A stretch of DNA of 64,000 nt, from assembly GCA_028671895.1 (NCBI GenBank), contig CM053794.1, forward strand, positions 44,842,501 through 44,906,500. Reading direction: 5' to 3'. This stretch comes from Oenanthe sinensis (Eukaryota > Streptophyta > Magnoliopsida > Apiales > Apiaceae). Positions 34,971-47,142 of the stretch are shown one piece after another. The position numbers were made by a program, and so were the translations under genes. Position 1 is the first letter of the stretch. Each line of letters begins with the position of its first letter. The notes under the pieces are model-generated. The model ran no database searches. It had not been told where the DNA came from and was given only the letters and a program-made list of their open reading frames with translations.

Positions 34971-35946
34971 TGTTTCCCAGAATAATCAATCTATTACAGA
35001 AGGGGGGTTGAATGTAATAGTGCCTGTAAATCGATTATGAACACAAGTATGTTGAATGGAATACTGTTTTGTATTAATAATGAACTTGAATACAAAACTC
35101 TCTCAAGATATAAAGTTCTTAAGAGCTGCTAGGTTACAAGATATTGCTTTTATATAAATTCTTAATTCGATATAATTCGACATTGAATTATAACCTATCT
35201 CTGTGTTTATATAGACACAGCTACAAATACAATTACAAAACAGATTATGATAAGAATAGATTTAATAAGGTAATTAGACTTGCACTTGAATTCCTTCTTA
35301 CTATCCAAATCAGACTCTGATTTGTCTGTTTCCTTTTCTGATAAACTCTGTCGGTTGATAATCTCTGATAGAGCATTCTCTGTTAGAGTAAACTCTGATC
35401 GAGTAAACTCTGACCGACAGCTTCCTTAATTTTCCCTTTCCTTCCCATAGCATATCTGCAATAAATTTGTTTTGATCTTCGAAGACTTTCCTTTAAACTA
35501 GCTGTTTGAATCAACCGAATACTCATCTCCTTTAAGCTTCGAGAAGTCAGGCTGTGAGCTAATCAATCGAGTACTTGTGAGACTTCTCGATTGGTAAATA
35601 TCCGTTGATGACTTCTCGATCAATAAATATCCGTTGATGACTATATATCCGTTGATGAGTTCTCGATCAGGAAATATATGTTGTCGAGTTCTCGATTGAT
35701 AAATATCAGTTGATGACTTGAGTTCTCGATTGATAAATATCAGTTGATTTCTTGAGTTCTCGATCGATGACTTCTCGATTGGCTTTATCAGTCGATGACT
35801 TATCGATCAGTGGATGACTTATCGATCGATATTTATCAGTCGATTACTTCTTGCAGATAGATATCCGTTGATTGATTCTTGCAGATAGACTGTGCTAAAT
35901 CCTGTTCTAGTATTTTGTACATCATCAAATTAATATATTCCTAACA
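34971..35946 (-). repeat. 5' LTR of the copia element (in element orientation)
   Basis: 976 bp, bounded by TG and CA and directly next to the primer-binding site. Nearly identical to the LTR at 25554-26578 except for a few substitutions and two repeat-unit deletions. It should contain the element's promoter, but no specific box was assigned. Confidence 0.94.
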
Positions 35947-35951
35947 TGTGA

Positions 35952-36599
35952 GTATATGTATCAATTTTAATATTATTATTTTATTATTAATAATTAACAT
36001 TATTAATAATTAAAAAATAATAATATATACAATCAAGTATTAATAATAATAATAATAATTATTATTATTTATATAATAAAGTAAATGTATCTAAGTATCT
36101 AAATATTAATTCAATAATACTTTATATTAAATAATTTCATTTCGGAACTAAATCAAACACATGATATCAATAATGAAATTTCATCCTTATACTACCTTAA
36201 TCCGATTCTTAATACCAAATTCATATCATCTCATTAACCAAACGTCTCCTAATATTTATCTCAACTCATTGTTAACCTTATTTATATATATATACAAAAC
36301 TATTTATTTATTTTTTGTTTCTTATGTCAAACAGAAAAATTGAAAATTTATATTATATTTATGTAAAAAATTAATTAATTAATTGTTAAAAAATAAGGAA
36401 GAAACTAATTGAACGAAATAAATAATTTACAATGCTTGCTTTTGTTGCACGCAGGCAATATAATATTCTTGTACATAGGTGAAATCGATTGCTAGTGCTA
36501 CTGAAATGTATGGGCTTGAGTAAATTAGTTGCTCTCATGTCCACACTCACTCACTCACTCTACCCATTAAAAATATCTCTAGCTCCCACAAACTTCTAG
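35952..36599. other. AT-rich intergenic sequence
   Basis: (AAT)n/(ATT)n-rich DNA between the copia element and the hAT-like element. Nothing else is seen apart from a short (CACT)n-like run near 36545. Confidence 0.6.
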
Positions 36600-36607
36600 G
36601 TTTTAAT

Positions 36608-37258
36608 TAGGGGTGAGTAACGGTCGGTTCGGTCAGTTTTTAACGGTCAAACTGAACCCGACCATTAATAGTGGTTTTTTTCTCAAACATGGACCAGACC
36701 GTTTAGATATTAGATTAGACCGAACCAGACCGCAATTAAACGGTCCGATTCAGTCGATTACAGTTTTAAATCAATCTATTTAATACGATAATTTTATGCA
36801 TAAAAAATCCTTCTTAAATTATATCCAGTGGCATAATACTGTCAAAAAGTATGCTAATTTTGATACATACATTACTAGTTTACTACATTACGAAAATACT
36901 AATATGTGCCCAAATGGTCATTTGGGCACATATCAGTATTATGCAAAACAAAAAGAAATGCATTACAGGAGCAAACTAACAATCTTAATTTTAGAAGAAA
37001 TATTATGCAAAACAAAATTATTATACATATATATATATTTAAGACAAATATAGGTAAATGCAAAATAAATTTATATTATATATATATAATAATATATATT
37101 TGTAGCGGTCCGGTTCGGTTTTAATGGTCGGTTTAGCAATGAAAACCTCCAAAAAAATAACGATTTGTATTTAAATCAAACAAAACCGCTTAAAAAGCCG
37201 TAAAAAGCGGTTTGATCGATTCGGTCCGATCAGTTTAGTTATTTTCTGCTCAACCCTA
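36608..37258. mobile_element. Non-autonomous hAT element
   Basis: A perfect 8-bp target duplication GTTTTAAT flanks it (36600-36607 and 37259-37266). The ends are TAGGGGTGAG and, inverted, TAGGGTTGAG, a common hAT terminal form. Subterminal regions carry many copies of CGGTC/GGTTCGGT type motifs, as expected for transposase-binding subterminal repeats. It is 651 bp with no transposase. A near-perfect palindrome sits at its centre (36902-36933). Confidence 0.9.
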
Positions 37259-37266
37259 GTTTTAAT

Positions 37267-38256
37267 CATCTAAATTAAGCCCCTCATTTCAAAAGCCTGT
37301 CACAGAATCCACCCAAGAGCATGGCCCTTGCTTGCTGTACGTTTTTGGTAGTTGAATATAATTATTATTATTTTGGATTATTTATTTCGTGGCACCGTGC
37401 AACAACTACACACCCCTAACATACCTCATCTTCTCCTGTTACCAAAAGTCCACCACAAAGAACACACCACCAAAATCATATACAATGATTGTCGTGGTAC
37501 ATGCTTATGGTAATCATATGTATTCTACAACATTAATACATGTTTCTATACGCATTTCATTTCTTCTTTCAACTCAAATGCATACAAATTAATCGCAAAT
37601 ATTAACTGTGCATATACATGTACATGAAAAAGGTTGCATCTTTATAAAAGGTTCTTTAAAGCTAGGACATCAAACAATGTAGCAAGGAATGATAACATTT
37701 TCCTAATTACAAAATAAAAAAATAAAAAAAAGGGCACAAACTCAACTTTATGTGAGGTATGCACATGCCCTACTAACAGTTAAAGACACTCTTTTGCGAT
37801 TCTTCCGAGACCAGCGGTCACTACACAGCAGAGGCACAAACATGGTACAACTGGGAGCAAAGGAGGATTCATATAGCTTTCTGTTCCATTGGGACATTTT
37901 CATACAATGGTCATCAACTTTTCAACTGCTAATAGCAAGGGTGAATGAAGATGTATTGGGGTGTTTTTCATTGTTCTCTTGCCTGTTGGACTGCCCACAT
38001 CAGCGTAGTTCCACCTGATTACTTGTCTTCCATGAGTATTGCTTACCTGCCAGTATTGTAATTAACAGATTTAATGTTATTTTGTTATTAGGAGTTCTCA
38101 GAAGAATAATTACTAGGAGGCTGCTTGCTCTGTAAATAACTGATAAGTTTGGTAAGCTGGATAAAAAAATAATGTTCTAGCTGCAGAAAGCTACAAATAA
38201 CTTGATTTTTTCCAAAAAAAGGGAGGGGACCTATTAAAGACCTATTAAGATGGTTA
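37267..38256. other. Intergenic region downstream of CRY1
   Basis: No gene signature. About 37740-38050 is less AT-rich than its surroundings, but its short ORFs match nothing I know. Confidence 0.5.
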
Positions 38257-38606
38257 GAGCAAGCCCAATAATGTCCTATAAATATAATAAAATATAATGT
38301 CCTAATGATTTAGGACACTATATACATATATCAACTCCAACAACATGCCTTATCCTCATGCCCTATTATTAAAATAATAATATATTTAAATGAGGGAAAG
38401 ATAAAAGGAGAGAAAAGAAGTATAAAAAATGGAGAGAAATGAATATTTTATTGATAACATTGTCCTAGTAGTGCCCTATAAATAAGGCATTTGATGGATG
38501 TCCTAGTGTTTTATGGCACCATGGGACATTGTTGGAGCACCCATTTAGTTAAAGTGCCCTAAATTTTAACTTACGCTAACTATTTACGACATTGTTGGAC
38601 TTCCTC
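38257..38606. mobile_element. Tourist-like MITE (PIF/Harbinger) next to the CRY1 3' end
   Basis: The left end GAGCAAGCCCAATAATGTCC and the inverse of the right end (GAGGAAGTCCAACAATGTCG) are imperfect inverted repeats. A TTA duplication flanks the element (38254-38256 and 38607-38609), the PIF/Harbinger hallmark. It is 350 bp and lies about 200 bp past the CRY1 stop codon, so it may be in or near the CRY1 3' UTR. Confidence 0.82.
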
Positions 38607-38812
38607 TTACAAAATAAACACCCCTGGAAGTTGGTATATTAGTATAACAAATCTCAATGTTGGATAACAGAAGAGGTTTGATTCCCCACTTCATTGAAGT
38701 ACTTAAAGCTAGTTACCACCAAGGCATACATAAGTTCTTTTGAATACCTTTTCGAGGAAACATCACCAAGAAATAGATTTTAATTCCCTATTTTAAATAT
38801 GCAAGATTCTGC

Positions 38813-41800
38813 TTACCCTGTTTGAGAAAGTCGCCGAGTCCAGTTCATTACTTGGTGAGATTGAGGATGCCTCTGCAAGAAAGAATTTTCTTCACCAACA
38901 AATTGTTCTGAATAACTGGGAGCTGGCGGAGACCATACTGGAACCACTCCACCATCCCTTTCTCTCCTAATAGTACTACTAGAAGAATCTGCTGTTGAAT
39001 CTTCAGCATCCCTCAACGCTTGTGCAATATTAAAACGTGGCAGATTATTATTTGTTTGAGGTGTCTGTGTACGTTGATTAAGTATAACTGTTCCGGGTTC
39101 CTCATTCATATTAAGATTCATTGGCACTTCTCCTCTGCCATGTTCTGCTCGAATATCAGAATAAGTTTCTTCCTCTTCAACCCTTACCAAGGAAGTAGTC
39201 ATGCTTGGGACCATTTGATCCTCATAACGCCGAATTGTAGTGGTGGTAGGATTGTTCCTTAAATATGTATGATCTTCCTCCATGTCATGAGGAAAAGCAA
39301 TAGGGGGCGATTCAGAGGAGTCTCCTAGCCCTTCTTCAGTCCCATTCTCAATTACAGCTCTAGAAGCTGCTTCATGTTGCCACATTTGTGCAAGGGCTTC
39401 ATGCAACCTGGCTTTAGCAGCATCAATTCCAACAATTGGAAGAGGATAGTTAGAACCGAGCTCAATCCCTGCAGCTTGAAGTACAGACAAGGGGGCATTC
39501 CAAGGATGGTGTATCCATTCAGTAGGCAATCTAGCAAGCTCAGGAAGCCATCTTCTTACAAACTCACCATTAGGGTCAAATTTGTAGCCCTCAAACTGCA
39601 AAATAGAAAGTGACAATAATAGATACTATTTAGACGCCGCTGCAAGGCTACAAACCCCAAGTATTAAGTTCTTCTGATTCTAAGGCGAAGTATTTAACTT
39701 CAAAGTGTATAAACAGGATGGAAACTTCAACATGTTTTGCATTAATACTCATTATTAGATAGTTAGCACAAAACACGCACTGCTCCATACGTAAATGATA
39801 TTTGGGAACACATATGATCAGGGTGTGCATGACAATTCTAGCTGAATTGGAAGCTGAGGTGGACAGAAAAGGCGAACATCAAATACACACCATTGTACAA
39901 TTGGTGAAGCCTAGTTAGGAAGTTAGAGTGACTAAAATTGCTTAGATCTGTGATTAGGAAATTCAATGAGTGTAATCATTATCAATAGAACTCTACAACC
40001 ATGTCCCAGTTAACAGTTATATAGTATGACACATGAAATACGCAACTACATAATTACCTGAGGATTATCCATACGATCTAAGTCACGGCCATCAGGGAGA
40101 GTTCCAGATATATATTGCCAACCAAGAGCATCACTTTCAAGATCTGCATCCAATAGAGTATCCCAGAAATACTTCATGCCCCATCTCCATGGAAGCTGCA
40201 GAACTTTCACAAAGAAACTAGACACCACAACTCGAATTCGATCATGTAGCCAACCTGTGGCCCATAACTCTCTCATGCCTGCATCAACCAGTGGATAACC
40301 AGTTCTACCTTGTCTCCATGCCTTGAAGTAGTCCTCATCAATTACCCAGGGAAAAAACTTCAGGTGCCCAAGAAGAGGCTTTTCGTGGCTGTATGGATGA
40401 TTAAAACTTACATACCTCGAATATTCCCTAAGACCTATAGACTTGAGGAACAAATTGACACTCTCTTCACCAGCTTGGTTCCCTTCATTAGTCCACAGAA
40501 CTTGCTTCAGGCGAACAAGATGGAAGACTTTACGCACACTCACTTCACCAAAATGTAAATGTGGAGACAGAAATGAAGTTGTAGCACTATCAGCCTTTCT
40601 ACGATTTTTAGCGTACTCAATCAATGGTCCGTTAATGAATGTAGCTAGTGCCTTATCAGCACTGTTCCACCCAGGCGACCATGCCCGAGCAAGGAGTGCA
40701 TTACTTCCTTTCTCCGATTCATCTTCAAGTACCAATGGGTCTGAAGGGCACAGAGATACATCACCTAAAAAGGTAATCATGTTTATACTTAATCTTAATG
40801 GATGAGTTTCTAAACAAAAAGATTAAGGAGAAAACAGCAAATAGATTGTAAAATAGTCAACAAGTAAATTAAATTATGAATATACAAGTTAATTACAATA
40901 ACAAATGCTGAACTATGTTATGCATATATTTGTTACAAAAATTTCAAATTTAACTTTCCACCCTTTTGATGGCTCCTTGCTTTACATTACCATAAACTTT
41001 TGATCATGTCTCCTTGCACCTCGTACTTTACATGTAAAACTAAATGTACCAACTCAGCCGATACATATAACAAAATTTATTCTCCCAACATGACTAGTAC
41101 TTCAAACTTAGCATTCAACTACTGTTGCAACTGACAACAAATAAGAACTTCAGGACCAAAAACATGTGACATGTATTGAATATTACAAGATAGTAATTTA
41201 GCAAAAAAAATACAAAATAATAAAAATTGTGAGTTTTTTAAAACTTGAAAGGAAAGTTCATAAATTTATTCTTTTAAAAAGAACAAATGGCGAGTCAGAA
41301 ACACAAGGAATACTAAGGTCCCAGAGAGCCAGAACTGAGTATATGATACAAAGTACTAAAAGAACTTAGTTTTGTAGATATTCGAAAAGAACTTAGTTTT
41401 ACCTGAGATTATTCTCTTTGGAGGAAGAAGTGGTGAATCGGGATCGTAAGGCATGCCCAGGCATTTACTCCAAAAAGCTGTAAATGTTGTGAACGGTTGA
41501 CCTGCATCATCAAGAACTTCCCATGGTTCATATAGCAAGTCCGCGTTGAAGGAACGGACATTTACTCCATGAGCAGTTAAAATCTCCTTTGCACGGTGAT
41601 CCCTCACAAGTGACAAGGGGTCTAAAACATACAGAACAGGAAGAATTAGTTTACACGTGAAAACAAAAACACTTGTGATTTTACAAAAGAAGATTTAAGA
41701 TATCACCGCAGAGAAATATATATGTCAATCGTGATTGTAATCTAATTTAGCTGAAAATCAAAGTTTATCAGATGCTTGGTCTAAAATTCCTGAGAGCAGA

Positions 41801-42531
41801 ATGAACACGGGTTACATGTAGTTGACAAATTTTAAAAAACTGAATTATAGATCGAAGCTTAGGAAAGCCTCTTTTTATATTAATTTATCAAGCTAATTAG
41901 CTAGCCAGGACCACAATATCACTGAAAGAGTAGCACCGTATTATTCAATCTCAAAATTACCACCATGGCAATTAATCCCCAACAAGAAAACAGGAGCAAG
42001 AAATGAACTCAAAATGAACCATCAACTGTAAAGTAAGCAAGAGGTATTCAAATGAGTAATTAAACTAGCAAAACAAGAACATAAGAATCATCTTCACAGA
42101 TCCCTACTTGAAAAGTAAACAAACCCCATATAACTAATTGTAATAATATAAGAGACAACAACAAATAAATCACGAGCCAAAATAACACAGGGAAGTATAA
42201 TAAGATAGAAAGGCTGACCATATAAGTGGTTGAAGAAGACCTGATTGGCCCCAAGAGATTTAACAAGTTGAAGAAGAGAAGAAACACTATCAGTGGATCT
42301 TTTAGTAACAAGTGTAGTACCAAGACTCCTTAAAGCAGAATCAAGCTGAGACAAACTTTGCTTAAGCCACCACCTAGAGACCCTACCAGGATGATAATGG
42401 CCTTCTTCTTCAGGTGCCCATATATAGAGTGCAATCATAACACCAGCTCTAACACATGCAGCTAAAGCTGGGTTATCTTCTACTCTGAGATCTCTTCTAA
42501 ACCATACTATATTACATCCACCACCAGACAT
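38813..42531 (-). CDS. CRY1: Cryptochrome 1 blue-light photoreceptor
   Basis: Flavoprotein photoreceptor of the photolyase/cryptochrome family that controls de-etiolation through COP1/SPA in the nucleus and cytoplasm. Four exons on the minus strand in coding order: 42531-42219, 41621-41403, 40764-40058 and 39595-38813, with GT-AG borders, join to 673 aa. The N-terminus MSGGGCNIVWFRRDLRVEDN opens the photolyase homology region (antenna-type domain, then FAD-binding domain with WSPGWNSADKAL, GRTGYPLVDAGMRELWATGW, WRWGMKYFWDTLLDADLESD and GWQYISGTLPDG). The C-terminal extension keeps the DAS motifs: DQMVPSMT, an acidic block (RVEEEETYSD) and STADSSSS. It ends RRLSQTG, as in other CRY1 proteins. 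Length matches the family (~680 aa). Start is the first ATG in frame with the conserved N-terminus. Introns are 597, 638 and 462 nt. The gene looks intact. Confidence 0.96.
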
Positions 42532-44865
42532 CTTTGCAAGAATCTCCAATATCACAAGTCCCCCAACACACAACAACACTCTATCTATATCTATATCTTA
42601 CTCTCTTGTAACTATAATCCATGTCATGTGCAAAATCAGAAGAATAACAGTAATCAATTTATTAATTTTCTTTCTGATACTCCAGATAAAATTAATGACC
42701 TTGGACCATAAAAAAGAATTAATATTTGGAGATAGGGGGTGTTAGAAACTTGTAATCTTTAACTTTCCAGATGATTAAAATTTGCAGTTGATGGTAAATA
42801 TTAATTTATGAAAAGAATTATCCCATATATTGGGTGTGAGAAGAAAAATATAGAAAGAGAAAAATTGGGATTGGTAATTGAAGGTGGGGGCATGTAAGAA
42901 AGTGATAGATAATTTGCAACCACAAGTTGTGTGTTTCTTGGATTTTTGTTTTTGTAAAGCTTCTCTCTTTTTCCCCCTTTAATCTTGCAACAACACAAAC
43001 TATCTCTCCCGCTATCCCCCACCAACCTATCTAGTGTCTTCTCACTTGTTTCTCTGACAGAGTGGACACATAGTAGTATCCAACTGACTTTTAACTATTT
43101 GTACTTTGTAGATACAATTCATTTCATTACAAGTCACCTGGATAATTAATTATCTATTCTTCTTTGTATATTATGTTAGCATTCCCTAACATAAATAATA
43201 TCTATACTTACATATATGTTTATGGACTTTATGCATACAGTCGACTGAGATTCGTGGATAAAAAAACTCACGTCTTCTTTGTCTTGTGTAGGATATATTA
43301 CATGTTCGAATTCCCTTGTTTTTCTTTAATTTGTAGTTTTTATCGTATTTTTGCCTCATTAGCATAAAAAATATTGCATGCATAGCATATACAGTATATG
43401 TTACCTAAGTTATATAAATTAAGATGTACTATGGTTAAATATGTAATTACAAAAAATATGAGTTTGATATTTAGAATGAAGAGTTGATAAGATTTAATTA
43501 AGGTTAATGCCAGTAATATATTGTAAATTTCATGCATCTGATTCTGGACATCCAGGAATAAAGAGTATTCAAGTTGAAGGGTGACAGAGACAACAACAAG
43601 AAGCAGAAGCATATATCTATACAGATAGATACAGTATAGGGATACATATTGCTGACTACTTTTTAGTAGTTTTTATTTTGCCTCTAGCTCCACACTCACC
43701 GGCCTGTGTTCAATACTTGCACATTTATGCTCTCTCTCCCTGTCGTTTTAATTTTCTTTATACTACCTTCGTCTTAGGGTTTTGACTCTTAATATCACAA
43801 TTTCAACCCCTAAATATTACATCTGGTAAATATCACATCTGGTCAGAGTGACCTTTTATATCACAGGTAAAGGCATGTTAAAAATACTCACCTTACTTTC
43901 ATGATATGTTTTTGTATTTTTTTTAATTAAAAAAAACATAAACGCAAGTTCAACTTGCGTGTTTCCATTAACGCGATTGCATGTTACGTCTGACCCATCA
44001 AAACTGAAAACGCAACTCTAATGCTCGTTATTCTGTGGACCCTCGAATAATTTCTCCTTTGCCATTTCCGGGAGAAATAATAGCAAGAATAACAAAACCA
44101 CCCAATTGCAAAAGGTCCACTCTACCAAATAACCGAGGTGTGCTATTACACAAGGAAATGATGGTTGGCGATGAACATCACTATTTCTTGAACCACCTGG
44201 GTACCAGAAGGTTGCAAATCTAGCAGCCCACTGTACAACCGCATCTTAATCCAACGTTTATTTATGATGAAAAGGCTCAGTTTTTAATATTGTGTTATTT
44301 GGGGTCATTTGATACTAAAATGTGATATTTAGGCTCATTTTTCTCCGTCTTACGTAACTTATATACTTTGACTTTTGCACATAAATATATTTTTATTGAA
44401 AAATGTTTTAAAACTTAAAATTATTGAATATTTCAAATATTAATCTTTTATTTTCAAAACAAATTAAAAAATTATTTAATAAAATATGTGTTCAATACAT
44501 CTTAAATTACTTACAAAAATTAAAATGAATAAATAATTTCAGACGAAGGAAATATATACGCACAAAGTCATAAACAAAGTTATAACATGCGCAATGTAAT
44601 TAAATAAATTATGTATACGATTGGTAGCTCAAATAATAGTAATTTATCTTTTTATCATTCAGGTATTGGGTTCAAACTCTAGCCGGCGGAAATTTTTTAG
44701 AACCGATAAAAAAATAATGGATTCTTTGGACCCAAGCCCATTTAATTAAATATCATAAAGCCCAATTCGGACCATATCTTATAAGGTAACTCGTTTATGA
44801 GGTTCATATATATCCCTCCCTCTCTCTCCATCCTCTAATATTAGTCTATTTTATAAAAAATAAAT
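42532..44865. other. Upstream region of CRY1 and intergenic DNA
   Basis: The first ~500 bases upstream of the CRY1 ATG are probably leader and promoter (CT-rich stretch near 42950-43020 on the sense strand). No specific boxes are assigned. From 43061 the DNA is AT-rich. A short region (about 43940-44240) is less AT-rich, holds a 9-bp hairpin ('acgcaagttcaacttgcgt', 43941-43959) and a 62-codon ORF with no recognised family. A possible SINE-like remnant lies at 44632-44690. Confidence 0.45.
44632..44690 (+). repeat. Possible tRNA-derived SINE remnant (pol III A and B boxes)
   Basis: TGGTAGCTCAAATAATAG resembles an A box, and GGGTTCAAACTCT about 35 nt later resembles a B box. The spacing fits a tRNA-like promoter. 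No tRNA cloverleaf is convincing and the 3' end was not defined. Confidence 0.35.
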
Positions 44866-45754
44866 GAGTTAAATATAAAAGTGATTATCGAAGTAAATGA
44901 CATATATCAAATAGATGACTCTAATTATCGGGTACTCATATGTACCATTATAGTGAAGAATAATGACAGCACTGTTAGTTAACAAATTGACTTCACGGAA
45001 GATTAAACGGAAATGTTTGACAACATATCTTAGTCATATCTTAGCGCGTGTGAATCACAATGTAATGAAATAATATTTTGAAAATTAAAAAAAAAGCTAT
45101 ATTTGTTCACGTATTTTTAAAATAAAAAATATATATTTCTTTTAAAAATTAAAATTTTCTAATAAAAGTAAAAATTTTATTTTAAAATCTCCATCTTTTT
45201 TATGAATTATAAATAAATATTATATTTCTAAATAAATAAAAAATCTCAATTTCTGAATAAATATTAAATTAATAATTTTTTTAAAATAATATAAATTTTG
45301 TTTTTTATGATTTGGGGAGCTATGAAATGAAAAAAATTATATAATATGGTTTTTTTCATTTTTTGAAATATATTTTTTATATATAATTCAGAAAAAAGAT
45401 TGAGATTTAAAAATAAAAAAAATTAATTTTATTAGAAAATTTTATTTTTGTGTAAATTAAAAAAAAGATTATGATTTTAAAATAATTCTTTTTATTTTAA
45501 ATAATACAGATATGGTGGTAGCTGTATTTTAAATTTTAAAATATTATCTCACGTGCGTTGATCTCAATTTCTTCTCCAATATGGTGTGTAATCTATGTAG
45601 ATTAACGTCACATTCAATTTTTCGTTAAGTCAATTCATTGACTAACAGTTTTGTCATTTCTTGTCATTATAATGGTACATACGAGTCTCTGATAACTAGA
45701 GTCACATATTTGATATATGCCTTTGATTTGAGTGACCACTTTGATATTTAACCC
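44866..45754. mobile_element. Second long-terminal-inverted-repeat element (Mutator-like)
   Basis: The left end (GAGTTAAATATAAAAGTG...) and the inverse of the right end (GGGTTAAATATCAAAGTG...) match over about 150 bp at roughly 75-80% identity, including 'atatatcaaatagatgactctaattatc' type blocks. The terminal GGGTTAAAT is shared with the element at 16649, which suggests related families. The target duplication is unclear (A-rich on both sides). The centre is extremely AT-rich and non-coding. Confidence 0.75.
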
Positions 45755-46373
45755 AAAAAAAATTGTCCCAAAATAATTGTCCATGAGTCCTATTAGGGAC
45801 CCTAAAAATTATTTCGAAATTTTTTCCAAATAATTTAACAGGACACATGACTAGTTTTGATTTGTGGGGAATATATATGTACGCGGGATCTCATATTATT
45901 ATTAAGAAAATTACCATTTATCTACGTGACAATTCAGCATTTAGAAAAAAATTTGAGAATTTTTTTGGGGTCTCTAGCATTTCTCATTGTCCATTTCTAC
46001 TTTTAATGTAAAAAAATTCAAACTTACCCTCTCTTTTTGCCATTTCCAATATAAAAGCTACTTTATCTAGGATAATATAGTCATAATAAATCCGATACGC
46101 ACGAAAAATTATTGTACAATTAACTTTTTTTAATATATGTTATTTTTTTAAAAAAGACTATTAATATGGGACGGACGGATGAAGTATTAGACACCGGTGA
46201 ATGAAACTAATATACAAATAAATAAATAATGAAAGGATAAAACAGAAAAAACAGTTGAGAATGGGTTTTAATGCATTCCCAACTAACAACCTCTTGTGTC
46301 CATCCATGTCCAGACCACGGACATTAAAGACAGTGGAAAGTAGAGCATCGTCCCAATGTACGTAGTATAATCG
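45755..46373. other. Intergenic region upstream of the DTM1-like gene
   Basis: It contains a probable decayed Stowaway-like MITE (about 45990-46188, ending in 'gggacggacggatgaag' before TA) and the probable promoter and leader of the gene at 46374. Confidence 0.45.
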
Positions 46374-47142
46374 ATGATGGCGAACGATGTGGTATTGAGG
46401 TCATCAGTGATATGTTTGGGAGTAGTGATAATAGGAGTTGGAATATACACACAGTCGATGAAGAAAATGATGGCAACATATGTGTTTGGGATGGTTGGTC
46501 TGTGTGGAATTCTATTACCGGATTGGGATTACTTTGATCGTCCTGTTTCTCAATGGTGTTCTCCCATTACTCTTACCAATAATAATAAATTTGATCATAC
46601 TCCCCCCTCTCCACCTACCAGGTACCTACTAACCATCTTTATTTCCATTCTTTTTATTTATCGATCATCTGTCGTCATTCTATATGAAATTTGATCATTA
46701 TATGAATTCACATGGATCATTAGTGATAATTTAATTAAGCTAGGATGCGTGGCTAGTATTAATATGAAAACAAAAATTATTTGATTATACGTTCATTCCG
46801 CTGACTTAATTATATAACGGTCAGCATCAATTTAATTGATGGGATTCGGTATTGATCCAAAAGCCTCTTGTGCTGATGATATCTATCTCCCTTGTTGTGC
46901 CTGTGGTTAATTATCAAAAAGAAAATGGAAGTTGCTGACCACAAGAAATATTTATTAAATTAAATGGTGAATTAAGTGTGATCATTATATATATATACAC
47001 ACAACTAAGTAATTTACTCTCAAGTATGTTTGTTTGTTTGTTTGTTTGGTGCAGGTTTAAGTTGTATCCCATGAGACTGATTGTTTACACTTTAATATAC
47101 AGTTACGGGTTGTACAAGTGGTGGATGTTCATATCCAATTAA
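46374..47142 (+). CDS. Signal peptidase complex-like small membrane protein (DTM1/SPC12-like)
   Basis: Two exons, 46374-46621 and 47055-47142, with GT-AG borders, join in frame to 111 aa. Hydrophobic segments are VICLGVVIIGVGIYT, YVFGMVGLCGILLP and LIVYTLIYSYGLYKWW. The block YVFGMVGLCGILLPDWDYFD and the C-terminal ...YGLYKWWMF match the plant DTM1 group (signal peptidase complex-like, endoplasmic reticulum). Rice DTM1 is needed for tapetum and meiocyte development; whether this gene does the same is inference. ATG 46374 is followed directly by a second in-frame ATG (46377), so either could start the protein. The intron is 433 nt. Confidence 0.83.

Larger units (their letters stand above)
25554..35946 (-). 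mobile_element. Complete Ty1/copia LTR retrotransposon, Sirevirus-like
   Basis: A 10.4-kb element bounded by direct repeats (LTRs 25554-26578 and 34971-35946) that begin TG and end CA. A perfect 5-bp target duplication, TGTGA, lies at 25549-25553 and 35947-35951. It is transcribed on the minus strand. The primer-binding site (34957-34968) reads TGGTATCAGAGC, complementary to initiator tRNA-Met, and a purine tract (AAATAGGGGGAGA) precedes the 3' LTR. Gene order is gag, protease, integrase, reverse transcriptase, RNase H, as in copia. The ~1-kb LTRs, long gag and an extra ORF after pol are Sirevirus (SIRE/Maximus) traits. LTRs differ at only about eight bases plus two repeat-number indels, so insertion was fairly recent. 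Pol and the third ORF carry disabling mutations, so this copy is probably not autonomous. Confidence 0.95.

Noticed and set aside
44035..44223. 62-codon + strand ORF as a gene
   Set aside because: No start context, exon partner or recognised motif; kept only as part of a candidate island.
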